Below, in pieces: positions 34,669-43,919 of a stretch of 64,000 nucleotides of DNA; the stretch's first letter is position 1, and the number at the start of each line of letters is the position of its first letter. A model generated the notes under the pieces. It saw nothing but the letters and a program-made list of their open reading frames with translations. It was not told the DNA's origin and did not search any database. The translations under genes were made by a program, and so were the position numbers. The stretch is taken from positions 62,001 through 126,000 of the forward strand of contig CAVTQZ010000002.1 of assembly GCA_963737015.1 (NCBI GenBank). The letters run 5' to 3'. The stretch comes from CAVTQZ01 sp963737015 (lineage in GTDB: Bacteria; Actinomycetota; Acidimicrobiia; Acidimicrobiales; UBA8190).

Positions 34669-35814
34669 GTGACCGAGCACCCCAACGAGCTGCACCAGCC
34701 GAAGCGCTCTCCGCTGTGGCGACGGCTGGTAAGCGAGCATCCTCTCAGGCGCGGCACTCTGCTCATATTGCTCGGCTTGGTGGTCGAGTACCTGGTGCTC
34801 CCGCAGATCGCTGGAGTGGGCCATTCCATTCACCTTCTGCGACGGGTGAACACAGGTTTCGTCGTGCTCGGCGTCCTGCTCGAGGTGGCGAGCCTGGCGA
34901 GCTATGCCAAGCTAACGAAGACCGTTCTGCCATCGCGAGTGAGTAACTTCTCGCGGATCTGGCGGATCGACCTGTCGACACTCGCCGTCAGTCACGTGCT
35001 GCCGGGAGGTACCGCCGGCGGGGATGGGCTGGGCTACCGCCTGCTCACCAACGAGGGGGTGAGTGCCAGCGATGCCGGCCTTGCGCTCGCCATGCAGGGG
35101 ATCGGTTCGGCGCTCGTATTGAACGCCATCTTGTGGCTGGCATTGATCGTTTCGATCCCCCTGACCGGGTTCAACCCGATCTACGCCACTGCTGCGATCA
35201 TCGGCGCATTACTGCTGGCCGCCTTTGCAGCGCTGGTGCTGCTTCTTACCAAGGGAGAGGAGCGAGCGGCCAAGGCTCTCAGGAACCTGGTAACGCGGTT
35301 GCCGTTCCTGAAGCAGGCTGCCGCCGACACAGCCAACCGGCTCGTGCATCAGATAGCGGCTCGGATGCGTGTCATGGCCGCCGACCGCGCTCTTTTGCGA
35401 CGCGCCGTCTTGTGGGCTGCGGCCAACTGGCTATTCGATGCAGCGTCGCTGTTCGTCTTTCTCGTCGCCTTCGGCAAGATCGAGAACCCCGACGGTCTGC
35501 TCGTCGCCTACGGCCTGGCGTACGTGCTGGCGGCCATACCGGTGACCCCGGGCGGCCTGGGAGTCGTCGAAGGGGTGCTCGTGCCTAGCCTGGTCGGATT
35601 CGGCGCCACGCGCGGAATCGCCGTCGTCGCGGTGATCGGCTACCGACTCGTCAATTTCTGGTTACCAATCCCGGTAGGGGCGGGCGCATACCTGTCGCTG
35701 GCTGCCGGCAGCCGGGGAGAAGCCAACCGGAGAGAGCAGCTCAGACATGCGGTCGTCGAAGCAAAGTCTCCGGCGCCGGTGCCCACTCGGACTGACCAAC
35801 AGTCGTCCAGCTGA
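34669..35814 (+). CDS. LPG_synthase_TM/UPF0104-family membrane protein
   Basis: A 381-residue protein with about eight hydrophobic segments. Typical family motifs are LRRVNTGFVVLGVLLEVASLASYA, LPGGTAGGDGLGYRLLTNEGVS and AIPVTPGGLGVVEGVLVPSLVGFG. The family covers the flippase part of MprF and many actinobacterial proteins of unknown function; no synthetase domain is fused here. Start is GTG at 34669 after GATGAGG. Confidence 0.9.
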   Translation: MTEHPNELHQPKRSPLWRRLVSEHPLRRGTLLILLGLVVEYLVLPQIAGVGHSIHLLRRVNTGFVVLGVLLEVASLASYAKLTKTVLPSRVSNFSRIWRIDLSTLAVSHVLPGGTAGGDGLGYRLLTNEGVSASDAGLALAMQGIGSALVLNAILWLALIVSIPLTGFNPIYATAAIIGALLLAAFAALVLLLTKGEERAAKALRNLVTRLPFLKQAAADTANRLVHQIAARMRVMAADRALLRRAVLWAAANWLFDAASLFVFLVAFGKIENPDGLLVAYGLAYVLAAIPVTPGGLGVVEGVLVPSLVGFGATRGIAVVAVIGYRLVNFWLPIPVGAGAYLSLAAGSRGEANRREQLRHAVVEAKSPAPVPTRTDQQSSS

Positions 35815-35832
35815 GATCGGCTTTGGCAGTCC

Positions 35833-36207
35833 TCAGCGACGGGCGAGGCGGCGTCCGCTCTCGGTACTGATTGGCGTGTAGTTCATCTCGAAGTGGTGAT
35901 AGAGGGTTGACTCGTCCGCCTGAGACAGCTCCTCGCCGTGCATCTCGATCTCGGGCGCGGAGCGCACCTGCTCTTTTGTGACTGGAACCTGAAGATCGTC
36001 GGGACCGATCTGAATTCCGCCCAGCGGTACAAAGGTCAGATGACGACCGATAAAGCCTTCCTTGACAGTGCCGAACTGCGGCTCGTCGGTCTCGACGTCA
36101 ACGTAGACGTCTTGGAGCTTTCCGATTTTCTCGCCGTTGCGATCGACGAGCACCTTGCCGTGCCACTCGGCGACATTCCACTTGGCCCTGTCTTCACCTC
36201 CGGACAT
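35833..36207 (-). CDS. PRC-barrel domain protein
   Basis: A 124-residue protein. NVAEWHGKVLVDRNGEKIGKLQDVYVDVETDEPQFGTVKEG is the beta-barrel of the PRC family, followed by a second strand set FVPLGGIQIGPDDLQVPVTKEQV and an acidic tail. The ATG at 36205-36207 has GGAGGGGG upstream. PRC domains bind RNA or protein; many actinobacterial copies are linked to stress, with no defined reaction. Confidence 0.88.
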   Translation of the reverse strand: MSGGEDRAKWNVAEWHGKVLVDRNGEKIGKLQDVYVDVETDEPQFGTVKEGFIGRHLTFVPLGGIQIGPDDLQVPVTKEQVRSAPEIEMHGEELSQADESTLYHHFEMNYTPISTESGRRLARR

Positions 36208-36384
36208 GCCGATCCCCCTCCCTTCCAAGCCCCAGTTTCAGCAAATTCAGAATAGATGATGGCAGTCGAACCAGTAAACCGGTCCACCTCCCTGATGGAC
36301 GCCAGTGGAACCTCTCGAACTGGAAGGGCAGCGCTCAGTTCGATCAGAGCTACCAACTCAGCCGTCGGCGTTGGGCGAGCGAGT

Positions 36385-36630
36385 TTACGGCTTTCGCACC
36401 CATCGCAAGTTCGTTCTGGACTCGTCGCCCAGCAACCGGATTCGGCATTGAGGGCACAACCACCACTTGGCGGAGTCGCTCAAAGCGATCGACGGATGTC
36501 TAACGAAGCTCAGACGGCAGCGCCCGCATTTCGTCACTGGATCGGCATTTTCGTTCGCTTCCGCGTCCACTTCAGGTAGCTCTCGCGCGACGGCAATGGG
36601 AGACTGAGCTATGGGGACAACAACGGGCAT
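36385..36630 (-). CDS. Small zinc-ribbon-like protein
   Basis: An 81-residue protein. KCGRCRLSF and WLCPQCRIRLLG form a CxxC-n-CxxC zinc ribbon about 25 residues apart. A consensus AAGGAG lies 4 bases before the ATG at 36628-36630, which strongly supports translation. The N-terminus is Pro/Val/Ala-rich and the end is basic. Function unknown; a nucleic-acid-binding role is possible. Confidence 0.75.
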   Translation of the reverse strand: MPVVVPIAQSPIAVARELPEVDAEANENADPVTKCGRCRLSFVRHPSIALSDSAKWWLCPQCRIRLLGDESRTNLRWVRKP

Positions 36631-36711
36631 GGCGCTCCTTCGATAACTCTCAGAAGACGGCGTCAGGCCTGTACGGGGCGACAACCCGATACGGTCGTCC
36701 TGCCCAAACAA

Positions 36712-37342
36712 GGCGTCACTCCCAAGATGGGATTCCTAAGCATACACCACACCCTCTTATTCCTTCGGCCCCTCTGCGTTATTCATCGAGGGGACGCCGA
36801 CGAAGGCGAATGACATGCGCTATCGATCGCCGAACCCGGACGCGACCTTGCATGCCTCGATGCATCCACCAGGCAGGTGAACTGTCTTGCGCCCAGCCAC
36901 GGTTCAGCGGTTCAGCCGTGAGTCACGCGACGTACCGACGTGCAATGGCCAACAACGCGTCTCAGGGGGAGACCTACTGCTGATCAGGCTTGGCTACGCA
37001 GTCTGAAGCACCAGCGCAAGATGTCTTCGCCGCTTAAAGCCGCTGCCGATGCGGCTTCAGAGGCCCTCGTGTATCAAGTCGAGATCCATACCCGATTTCG
37101 GGCTGACGATAGTTCCGAGTAGCTGGTCCCGTAGTCGTCGGCGGCGACGCCCTCCACGCCCCCGCTGCGACCGAAGCATGGGGACATCGTCGGCCGCAGC
37201 GGGTTCGCGCCGATGAACCTTTTCTGATCAACCTGTGTCTTAGCCGTCGCCGGCTATGAGTTTCTGTCCGGGTGAGGTTTAGGGGCCGATGGTCTGATGC
37301 CCTCTGATCGGCAGGCTCTGCTGTCTGGGTGAGAATGGTCGG
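36712..37342. other. Gene-poor interval
   Basis: About 630 bases in which I see no supported gene, RNA or repeat. Short open frames exist on both strands without ribosome sites or recognisable protein features. Base composition is less GC-rich than the flanks in places. Confidence 0.6.
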
Positions 37343-37585
37343 ATGATGACCTGGGAGTATCTCATCGTCGCTCTTCCTCGGTTCGAGCCACCGACTGCGC
37401 TGCCAGAGCACTCGTCGGCAGTGCGCGCCCTCAACGACGAAGGTGCTCTAGGTTGGGAAGCGGTTGGCATGTCGGTGCTCGCTGACGGAAGCGTGGCCGT
37501 CCTGTTCAAAAGGCCATCAGTGGATGCCGTCGATAATGCAGCCCACCGCAGCGAACTCCACACAATGGATGACGGCCCGCCGTAA
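37343..37585 (+). CDS. Small DUF4177-like protein
   Basis: An 80-residue protein. WEYLIVALPRFEPPTALPEHSSAVRALNDEGALGWEAVGMSVLADGSVAVLFKR has the WEY start, the leucine-rich helix and the GWExVG end found in DUF4177 proteins. Start is ATG 37343 or 37346. Function unknown. Confidence 0.68.
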   Translation: MMTWEYLIVALPRFEPPTALPEHSSAVRALNDEGALGWEAVGMSVLADGSVAVLFKRPSVDAVDNAAHRSELHTMDDGPP

Positions 37586-37712
37586 CTTGCCCGAAGCCCC
37601 TCAAAACTTGAGTCCAGACCTGTGCGAGTGCTCGGCGGACACTTCGCGAAGATGAAATCCAAGTGGACGCCGCCGCGGCGCTATTTTTTGCAAGTGCCGC
37701 GGAACGCGGAAT

Positions 37713-37778
37713 CGGCGATCGGCTCGGGTTGGCGTCCACACGCTGAGGCTCTCGCACGATACATAACAGTCACCCACA
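37713..37778 (+). repeat. Dispersed intergenic repeat, copy B
   Basis: Matches copy A at 34565-34629 with about eight differences over 66 bases. It lies 65 bases before the Tat-exported oxidase start. The shared core includes GGCGTCCAC and CGCACGATAC. Confidence 0.7.
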
Positions 37779-37842
37779 CGACTCCGCTCCTTGGCACACG
37801 CTGGTGGAATCGGCTCCCTCGATAGGGCACGATCGAGACGGG

Positions 37843-39400
37843 ATGTCCGAGGGTCGCAGCCTGAACCGGCGTCAGTTCATCAGACTCGGCGGCTTGGCCG
37901 CGTCCTCCTTCGCCTTCGGCGAGCTGACCAGCGCGTGCGCAGGTAAGACCCGCCACACAACGCACCATGGATCTTCAGACAATATAGGCGAGGCGCCCTG
38001 GAGCGATCTCCACACGGCGATATCGGGTCGTGTCGTGGTACCAGGCGACCCCGATTATTCATCTGGCGCGATCCTCTACAACGAACGATTCGACGCCGCA
38101 CGACCTGCCGCGATCGCCTATTGCGCAAACCCCTCTGACGTACAGAGGTCTATCGAGTTCGTCCGCAAGTGGGACGTCGACGTCTCCGTTCGCTCCGGCG
38201 GACACAGCTATGGCGGCTACTCGACGGGACCAGGGCTCGTTATAGACGTAACTCCGATGTCGGAGGTCGTTGTGAGCCAAGAGAGTGCTCGGATCGGCGC
38301 GGGAACAAGGCTCATCGACATGTACTCAGCACTTGCCTCCGCCGGAGTCGCTGTGCCCGGCGGATCGTGCCCCACCGTAGGGATCGCAGGCCTCGCCCTG
38401 GGCGGCGGAATCGGTGTCCTGGGCCGCAAATTCGGACTCTCCTGCGACAACGTCACTTCGCTGCAGATCGTCACCGCTGACAGCCGAATCCTCACCTGCG
38501 ACGCATCCGACAACGAGGACCTCTATTGGGCAAGCCGAGGCGGTGGAGGAGGGAACTTCGGGGTGGTTACCTCCTTCGACTTCGCGGTTCATCCGCTTCC
38601 TCAGCTCGCACTTTTCACTCTGGAGTGGCCTTGGGCCGCAGCAGGGGAGGTCCTTGGGGCATGGCAGGAATGGATCGGCCCCGCAGTCAACGAGCTGTGG
38701 TCGAACTGCCAGTTGTTGTCTGCGGGAAGCGGCGGAACCAAGGTCCGAGTAACGGGCGTCTTCTGTGGAGACAGTTCAACGCTTTCCGAGCAGCTACAAC
38801 CACTTCTGAGAACGGTCGGCACGCCGAGCTACCAATTCCTCGGGCCCGAGTCGTTCACGAGGGCGATGCTCATCGAGGCAGGCTGCGAGGGACTCAGCGT
38901 CGCGCAGTGCCACCTACCGAGTCAGAATGCCGCCGGTCAACTCAGCAGATCCGCATTCGCAGCGAAATCCGTTTTCATCGACAGCCCTCTTCCCAGCCAA
39001 ACAGACACCGCCATTGTCGAAGGAGATCACCCAATTCCAGGGGAAGGCAGCAGGCCTCGGCGGTGCCGTCGTCTTGGACTCCTATGGCGGTGTCATCTCA
39101 GAGATTCCGCCCGAGGCAACGGCTTTCGTGCACCGCAAAGCCCTCGCCGATATCGAGCTCAATGTGTCGTGGTCAGCCGGCTCTGCATCGGCATCGTCTC
39201 AAGGTGTCGACTGGTTATCGCAGCTCGCTGACGAACTCACGCCTTATGCAAGCGGCGCCTATCAGAACTACATCGACCCCACACTGGAGGACTGGGCCTC
39301 TGCTTACTACGGCGCGAACTTGTCTCGATTGAGTCACATCAAGGGTGCAGTAGATCCCGACAACATGTTTCGCTTCGCCCAATCGATCCCGCGTCCTTGA
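37843..39400 (+). pseudogene. Tat-exported berberine-bridge-type FAD oxidase with an apparent frameshift
   Basis: A protein of about 518 residues if corrected. RRQFIRLGGLAASSF is a twin-arginine signal. The FAD domain carries VRSGGHSYGG, whose His is the usual covalent attachment point, and PGGSCPTVGIAGLALGGGIG, whose Cys is the second attachment in bicovalent BBE enzymes. The C-terminus, in another frame, has the BBE end YYGANLSRLSHIKGAVDPDNMFRFAQSIP. The frames join near 39018-39026 (GTCGAAGGAG), where one base is extra or two are lost. Family members oxidise sugars or alcohols with oxygen. Confidence 0.82.
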
Positions 39401-39539
39401 CGGCCTGGCACTGCGGAGGCCAGGGCACATTCCTGGCGTGGACCGGAGACCGACAGGGAGCGTCGGAATTCGAGCTCCTGAGCGGACGTTCCCCCTGCGG
39501 GATACTGTTCGTTTCTCGGTAGAGAAAAGGGGGTGCGTC

Positions 39540-39857
39540 ATGCTCATCTGCACGACGTGGAAGTCGCGGCAGGGATTGTCGCCCGATCAGTCGAACCGCA
39601 TGCTGGAGAGGTGGGGGAAGGTCGAGGCCGCCCAGGCGGAGAATCCGAGTGTCGAAAGAGTGTGTTGGTACATCTTCGGTGACGGATCAGGTGGATTCAC
39701 AGTCAACAAGGCCACCGACATCGATGCCGCGAACGCATTCGGGCTCGAGGTGAGCCTCGCTCTGAGTGAGTTCCTTGAGCTTGACTCGAAGGTCGTGCTC
39801 GACCTCGACTCCGCGATGCCAGCGATTCTCAAGGGTATCGAGCGCATCAACAGCTGA
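39540..39857 (+). CDS. Small DUF3303-like protein
   Basis: A 105-residue protein. It starts LICTTWKSRQGLSPDQSNRMLERWGKVEAAQAENPSVERVCWYIFGDGSGGFTV, a ferredoxin-like alpha/beta sandwich of the DUF3303 kind. The ATG at 39540 follows a G-rich ribosome site. No partner gene is obvious; function unknown. Confidence 0.72.
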   Translation: MLICTTWKSRQGLSPDQSNRMLERWGKVEAAQAENPSVERVCWYIFGDGSGGFTVNKATDIDAANAFGLEVSLALSEFLELDSKVVLDLDSAMPAILKGIERINS

Positions 39858-39956
39858 TCGGAACCACGATTCTTTCAAGCTGTTAGGTCCGTAGGGAAGA
39901 CGCCGTCGGTGGACTCGAATCATCAAACCTCGGGTCAGGCCACCGAAGGTGCGATC

Positions 39957-40763
39957 TCAGCTCTCTGAGCGTGTCGGCGCCCAGCGGAAGAAGCGCGCCG
40001 CGCATACAGCACCCGCAACCGACCATGCGAGGATCACAAGCAGTCGTTCGGGGCTGAAGGCCAATCCAGCTCCCGCGGAAAAGCAAGCCTGAAGCGCCTC
40101 GGCGAGCGCCCTCACGGGCATGGCGCGCGTTGCGCTCACCAACCACGAGGGGCCGCCTTCGCCCGGAAAGAAAATTCCGGAGACCAGGGCCAAGGGGATG
40201 TACGTGGCGTTCGCCACTGCCACAGCCGATTCGGCATTGCGGATGACGGCGGTAACGGCGAGGCCAAGTGCAGCGAAGCAAGCGGCGCCGGCAAAAACGG
40301 TGACGACGAAGGCAAGGACGTGGCCCGCGGGGAGCGCAATCCCGAAGAGAGCTCGAGCGGTTGCGACGAAAACGAAGGTTAGGCACGATCCGACGATCAA
40401 GCTGGATCCGAGCTGGCCGACCACGAAAGCTCGAGGAGGTAGCGGCGTAGCCCGCAGACGCTTCAAAATGCCGGATTCACGCTGCTCGGTGATAACAACG
40501 GCGAGGTTGTTGTATATGGCGGTGGCGAGCCCGAAGGTCAAAAGCCCCGGTACCTGCCAGTCGATCACCCGCACACCGGAGTAGATCGTGTGTCGATCCA
40601 GCTCGCCCAAGAGCACCAAAAGGACCACCGGCATGAGAAAAGAGAAGAACGCGCGCTGGCGGTTACGCCAGAAGCCGATCTGCTCGAGGCGGACCCGTCC
40701 CACGTCTACGCCCAAACCGAGCCGGGGAAACCGGCCGGCACTGATAGAAGGGGACGCGCTCAC
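39957..40763 (-). CDS. ABC-2-type transporter permease
   Basis: A 268-residue permease with six hydrophobic segments and the ABC-2 signature: RNRQRAFFSFLMPVVLLVLLGEL, IYNNLAVVITEQRESGILKRLRATPLPPRAFVVGQLGSS, and IPLALVSGIFFPGEGGPSWL. The GTG start at 40761-40763 overlaps the ATPase stop by 4 bases. It forms an exporter with the upstream ATPase. The same-strand upstream extension of the open frame is discarded. Confidence 0.92.
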   Translation of the reverse strand: MSASPSISAGRFPRLGLGVDVGRVRLEQIGFWRNRQRAFFSFLMPVVLLVLLGELDRHTIYSGVRVIDWQVPGLLTFGLATAIYNNLAVVITEQRESGILKRLRATPLPPRAFVVGQLGSSLIVGSCLTFVFVATARALFGIALPAGHVLAFVVTVFAGAACFAALGLAVTAVIRNAESAVAVANATYIPLALVSGIFFPGEGGPSWLVSATRAMPVRALAEALQACFSAGAGLAFSPERLLVILAWSVAGAVCAARFFRWAPTRSES

Positions 40764-41704
40764 GTGCTCTCTGTTCCTGGCGTTCCCACCAAAGCGAGGT
40801 ACACCTCTTCGAGCGACGGCGGGCACACCGCCAAGCCCGACATTCGAATCTCGTGGCGCAGAGTCCAGTCCAAAAGGGTCCGCAGCTGTGCCTCGGGGTC
40901 GCGTGTCGAGACCGTGACTTGATCGCCTTCGCGCCTCAGCGAGGCGTCCTCGATGAGGGGGATGCCTTGATTTGCTTCCTCGGCAGCTACCTCGAAGCTC
41001 ACTCGAGTTGGGGCGAGGTGGCGGTCGGCAAGATGGTGAGGCGACTCGCAGGCAACGACCTGCCCGTCGAGTACCACGGCCACTCGGTCGGCGAGCTCTT
41101 GTGCCTCCTCCAAATAATGCGTGGTGAGAACGATGCTCTTGCCCAACCCAGCGAGGTTGCGGATGGCGTCCCACGATCGCCGACGGGCAGCCGGATCGAA
41201 GCCGGTCGTCGGCTCGTCCAAGAACACGAGATCCGGATCCCCAGCGAGGGCCAACGCGAGGTCAACTCGACGTTGCTGGCCTCCGGAAAGGTTCCGGACG
41301 AGCTGACCGGCCTCGTCAGCGAGCTCGACGGTGGTGAGCAGAGTTCCGAGCGACAAAGGGGAGGGGTAGTACCTGCGGTAAGCATCGAGGAGTTCGGCCA
41401 CCTTCAACTCTCCGGGCAACGCGCATTCCTGGAGGACCACCCCGATTCGCTGGCGGAGTCCGCGGGGCTGGCCTTCGGGATCGAAACCGAGCACACTCAC
41501 GTGGCCTGCGGTCCGAGAGCGAAAGCCCTCGAGGATCTCCACCGTCGTCGTCTTTCCTGCGCCATTGGGCCCGAGGATGCAGAAGACCTCGCCTGCTTCG
41601 ACCTCGAGGTCGATTCCGCGAAGCACCGCCCGGGCTCCGTAATGTTTTCGAAGCCCCTCGACCTCGATCACCGCTGCGTTGCTCCTCACGCGCCGTTGCG
41701 ACAT
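40760..41704 (-). CDS. ABC-2 exporter ATP-binding protein (drug-efflux type)
   Basis: A 314-residue ATPase. Walker A GPNGAGKTTT, Q-loop VLQECALP, signature LSGGQQRR, Walker B LVFLDEPTTGFD and H-loop TTHYLEEAQ are present, with the DrrA-like C-terminal domain. ATG at 41702-41704 has GGGAGA upstream. It is transcribed away from a TetR gene whose operator lies between them, so the exporter is probably induced by a drug-like ligand. Confidence 0.94.
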   Translation of the reverse strand: MSQRRVRSNAAVIEVEGLRKHYGARAVLRGIDLEVEAGEVFCILGPNGAGKTTTVEILEGFRSRTAGHVSVLGFDPEGQPRGLRQRIGVVLQECALPGELKVAELLDAYRRYYPSPLSLGTLLTTVELADEAGQLVRNLSGGQQRRVDLALALAGDPDLVFLDEPTTGFDPAARRRSWDAIRNLAGLGKSIVLTTHYLEEAQELADRVAVVLDGQVVACESPHHLADRHLAPTRVSFEVAAEEANQGIPLIEDASLRREGDQVTVSTRDPEAQLRTLLDWTLRHEIRMSGLAVCPPSLEEVYLALVGTPGTEST

Positions 41705-41767
41705 CGCCGTCTCCCTGTGGACCGCGGCCTCGAAGATTCTCAACAGGAATCCGCCGGCCGCTGACAC

Positions 41768-41789
41768 ATCTGTACGTAAATATACAGAT
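41768..41789. promoter_or_regulatory. TetR-type operator between exporter and tetR gene
   Basis: Perfect 7-base inverted repeats ATCTGTA and TACAGAT are separated by 8 bases, in an AT-rich stretch between the divergent ABC ATPase (41704) and TetR (41837) genes. The size and position fit a TetR-family homodimer site that controls both genes. Confidence 0.7.
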
Positions 41790-41836
41790 CTGTTCATTTG
41801 TGTCAAGGCTGTATTGGTCTGTGTAACACTGGGAGG

Positions 41837-42496
41837 ATGGCGGTCCGAAAGCTCACGCCGGAGCGACGACGTCAGCTGACTCGTGACACGCTTCTCGACG
41901 CGGCCGAAGAAATCTTCGTCAAGCGCGGCGTGCCCGGGGCTTCGATGGAGCAGATCGCGTCGGAAGCCGGGTTCAGCCGTGGCGCCATATACGCCCACTT
42001 CGGGTCCAAAGAAGATCTCCTGCTGGCGGTGATGGACCGGTTCATCAGCCGCCAGGTTGAACAGTTCCAACACCTGGTTCGGCGGGACGATCCGATGGAG
42101 GCAGTAACCGATGCCGCAGAGATTTTTCGGAAGACCTTCTCCACCGACATGGTGCCTCTTGAACTCGAGCTGAGGACGAGCGCTCTGCGCCACCCGGGTC
42201 TTCGCCAGCGTCTGGTCGAAGCTGACCGCCGGTTCAGCGAGGAGAACGCTCGCCTGGTCGAGAAACTGCAAGGAGACGACCTCAACTTGCGAATTCCTCC
42301 TCGTGACTTGGCGGACATAGGCCGCGCCGCGGTGATCGGGCTACTCATGTATGCCGCAGTCGACGAGGATTTGCGCGATCGCTACGAGCACTTAGTGGAA
42401 ACCCTCTTCGTCCTGATGACCGAGGCGCTCTTGATGGAGGCGCAGACGGAGGAGAGACCGTCACAGACATCCAGGACGGCAAATCGACGCCAATAG
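41837..42496 (+). CDS. TetR-family regulator of the divergent exporter
   Basis: A 219-residue regulator. The N-terminal HTH is LLDAAEEIFVKRGVPGASMEQIASEAGFSRGAIYAHFGSKEDLLLAVMDRF (about 18-68). The C-terminal all-helical ligand domain ends in a charged tail. ATG at 41837 has GGGAGG close by. A palindromic operator lies in the shared intergenic region. Ligand unknown. Confidence 0.93.
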   Translation: MAVRKLTPERRRQLTRDTLLDAAEEIFVKRGVPGASMEQIASEAGFSRGAIYAHFGSKEDLLLAVMDRFISRQVEQFQHLVRRDDPMEAVTDAAEIFRKTFSTDMVPLELELRTSALRHPGLRQRLVEADRRFSEENARLVEKLQGDDLNLRIPPRDLADIGRAAVIGLLMYAAVDEDLRDRYEHLVETLFVLMTEALLMEAQTEERPSQTSRTANRRQ

Positions 42497-42547
42497 GCGA
42501 CACGCGTGTGGTGGGGCGCCCCGAACTTCCGTTTGTGCGATCCTCGC

Positions 42548-43222
42548 CTATGTCATGAAGCGAGGAAGACGAGGTGGGGACTCGACCTCGTCAGCTGGCG
42601 TTGAGTGGATATGGCACCGGTCTATGGCGAGCTGTATCGCCTGTTGCGCGGCCGCGGCGGTCGTGCCTTTGGTGGAGAACGCAAAGCTTCCGATCGGCTC
42701 GACGCGCTCCGGCGGACCGTAACGTCGTACAAGGAATAGGGCGTGGGAGCCCAACGTGGGTTCCGCTCGCACGACCGACACCACCAAGCCGTAAAGCCAC
42801 CAGGCCACCACTGCAAGCAAACCACCGGGTAGGAATGCAGCCCATTCGCCTCCTGAAGTTGGGGACCCAGGCTCGACGAGGGCGGCCATCTCCAAGTCCG
42901 CAAGAGCAACCTCATGCCGAGAGAACCACCATGTCCAAACGACCGTGGTGGGGTGGATCTCCAGACGAGACAGTGCCCGGCCCAGTCCGGTCAGCGCGAT
43001 CGTGACTCCGAGGACGATTGCGCCGAGTCCGATCGGCACAGCAGTCCTCGCGGCGTCGAATGCCGCTAATGCAATTCCGCCTGCGAGGACTACAAGGCCC
43101 AGAGCTAGGTCAGCCAGCCCGGAGTACACAACAGCCCGAGTGCGAAAAACTTGAGGTCGCAATGCTTTCCTTAAAACGGCCACCGTTAACCCATGAGACC
43201 GTCGTCCATCTCGCGGCCTCAT
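42548..43222 (-). CDS. Predicted membrane protein
   Basis: A 224-residue protein with three to four hydrophobic segments (LADLALGLVVLAGGIALAAF, VPIGLGAIVLGVTIALTGLG and FLPGGLLAVVAWWLYGLVVSVV). A segment LEIHPTTVVWTWWFSRHEVALADLEMAALV resembles a membrane-linked PH (bPH2-like) strand set. The tail after residue 200 is charged. I recognise no family with confidence. Confidence 0.65.
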   Translation of the reverse strand: MRPRDGRRSHGLTVAVLRKALRPQVFRTRAVVYSGLADLALGLVVLAGGIALAAFDAARTAVPIGLGAIVLGVTIALTGLGRALSRLEIHPTTVVWTWWFSRHEVALADLEMAALVEPGSPTSGGEWAAFLPGGLLAVVAWWLYGLVVSVVRAEPTLGSHALFLVRRYGPPERVEPIGSFAFSTKGTTAAAAQQAIQLAIDRCHIHSTPADEVESPPRLPRFMT

Positions 43223-43325
43223 ACGCCGGGGTAAATAATCGGTCCTCCGGCCTATGACCTGAAGAGCAGGAAACGCAGCGCTGGCGCCCTTGACTTCCTA
43301 TTAATGATAGGTAGAATGCCTAGCG

Positions 43326-43919
43326 GTGATAGGCGTGCAAGGGAAGGTCGCCCAGCGGCGAGAAGCGAAGACAGCCTCGATCGTGGCCGCCGCCTGGCAG
43401 CTCGCCAGAAGTGATGGCGTGGCCGGAATTTCCCTCCATGCGTTGGCTCGCGACGTGGGAATGCGTCAGCCGTCGCTTTACGAATACTTCGACTCTAAGC
43501 ACGCGCTCTACGACGCGATGTTCGCCGACGGCAACCGGCGGCTGCTCGAGCGGTTCGACAACATCGCCTTGCCCCGGGATGCACGCGCCGCATTGAAGAA
43601 GCTCCTGCGGACGTTCATCGAGTTCTCCACCGAAGACCGGGCGCGAAGCGAACTGCTGTTCCAGCGGCATATCCCTGGATTCACCCCCTCACCTGAGTCG
43701 TATGCCCTGGCCGAGGAAGTGCTTGCCCGGGTCGTGAATCTCATGCGCGATGCGGGCGTGACCCAACAGGGCGATGTCGACTGCATCGTCGCAATGGTTG
43801 CCGGTCTCGTCGAAGCACAGATGAGCAACGACCCAGGCGGGACTCGATGGACCCGTCATCTGAACCGCCTCGTCGACCTCTACGTCGACGACGCCCTAGC
43901 GAGGAGCAACCGCCGATGA
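43326..43919 (+). CDS. TetR-family regulator
   Basis: A 197-residue regulator. HTH: IVAAAWQLARSDGVAGISLHALARDVGMRQPSLYEYFDSKHALYDAMF. GTG at 43326 is used. Just upstream (43296-43323) the repeats CCTAT/ATAGG around TAATG and further TAGG elements could be its operator. The stop overlaps the next start (ATGA), so it heads a three-gene operon with an MDMPI-like protein and an MBL-fold protein. Confidence 0.9.
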   Translation: MIGVQGKVAQRREAKTASIVAAAWQLARSDGVAGISLHALARDVGMRQPSLYEYFDSKHALYDAMFADGNRRLLERFDNIALPRDARAALKKLLRTFIEFSTEDRARSELLFQRHIPGFTPSPESYALAEEVLARVVNLMRDAGVTQQGDVDCIVAMVAGLVEAQMSNDPGGTRWTRHLNRLVDLYVDDALARSNRR

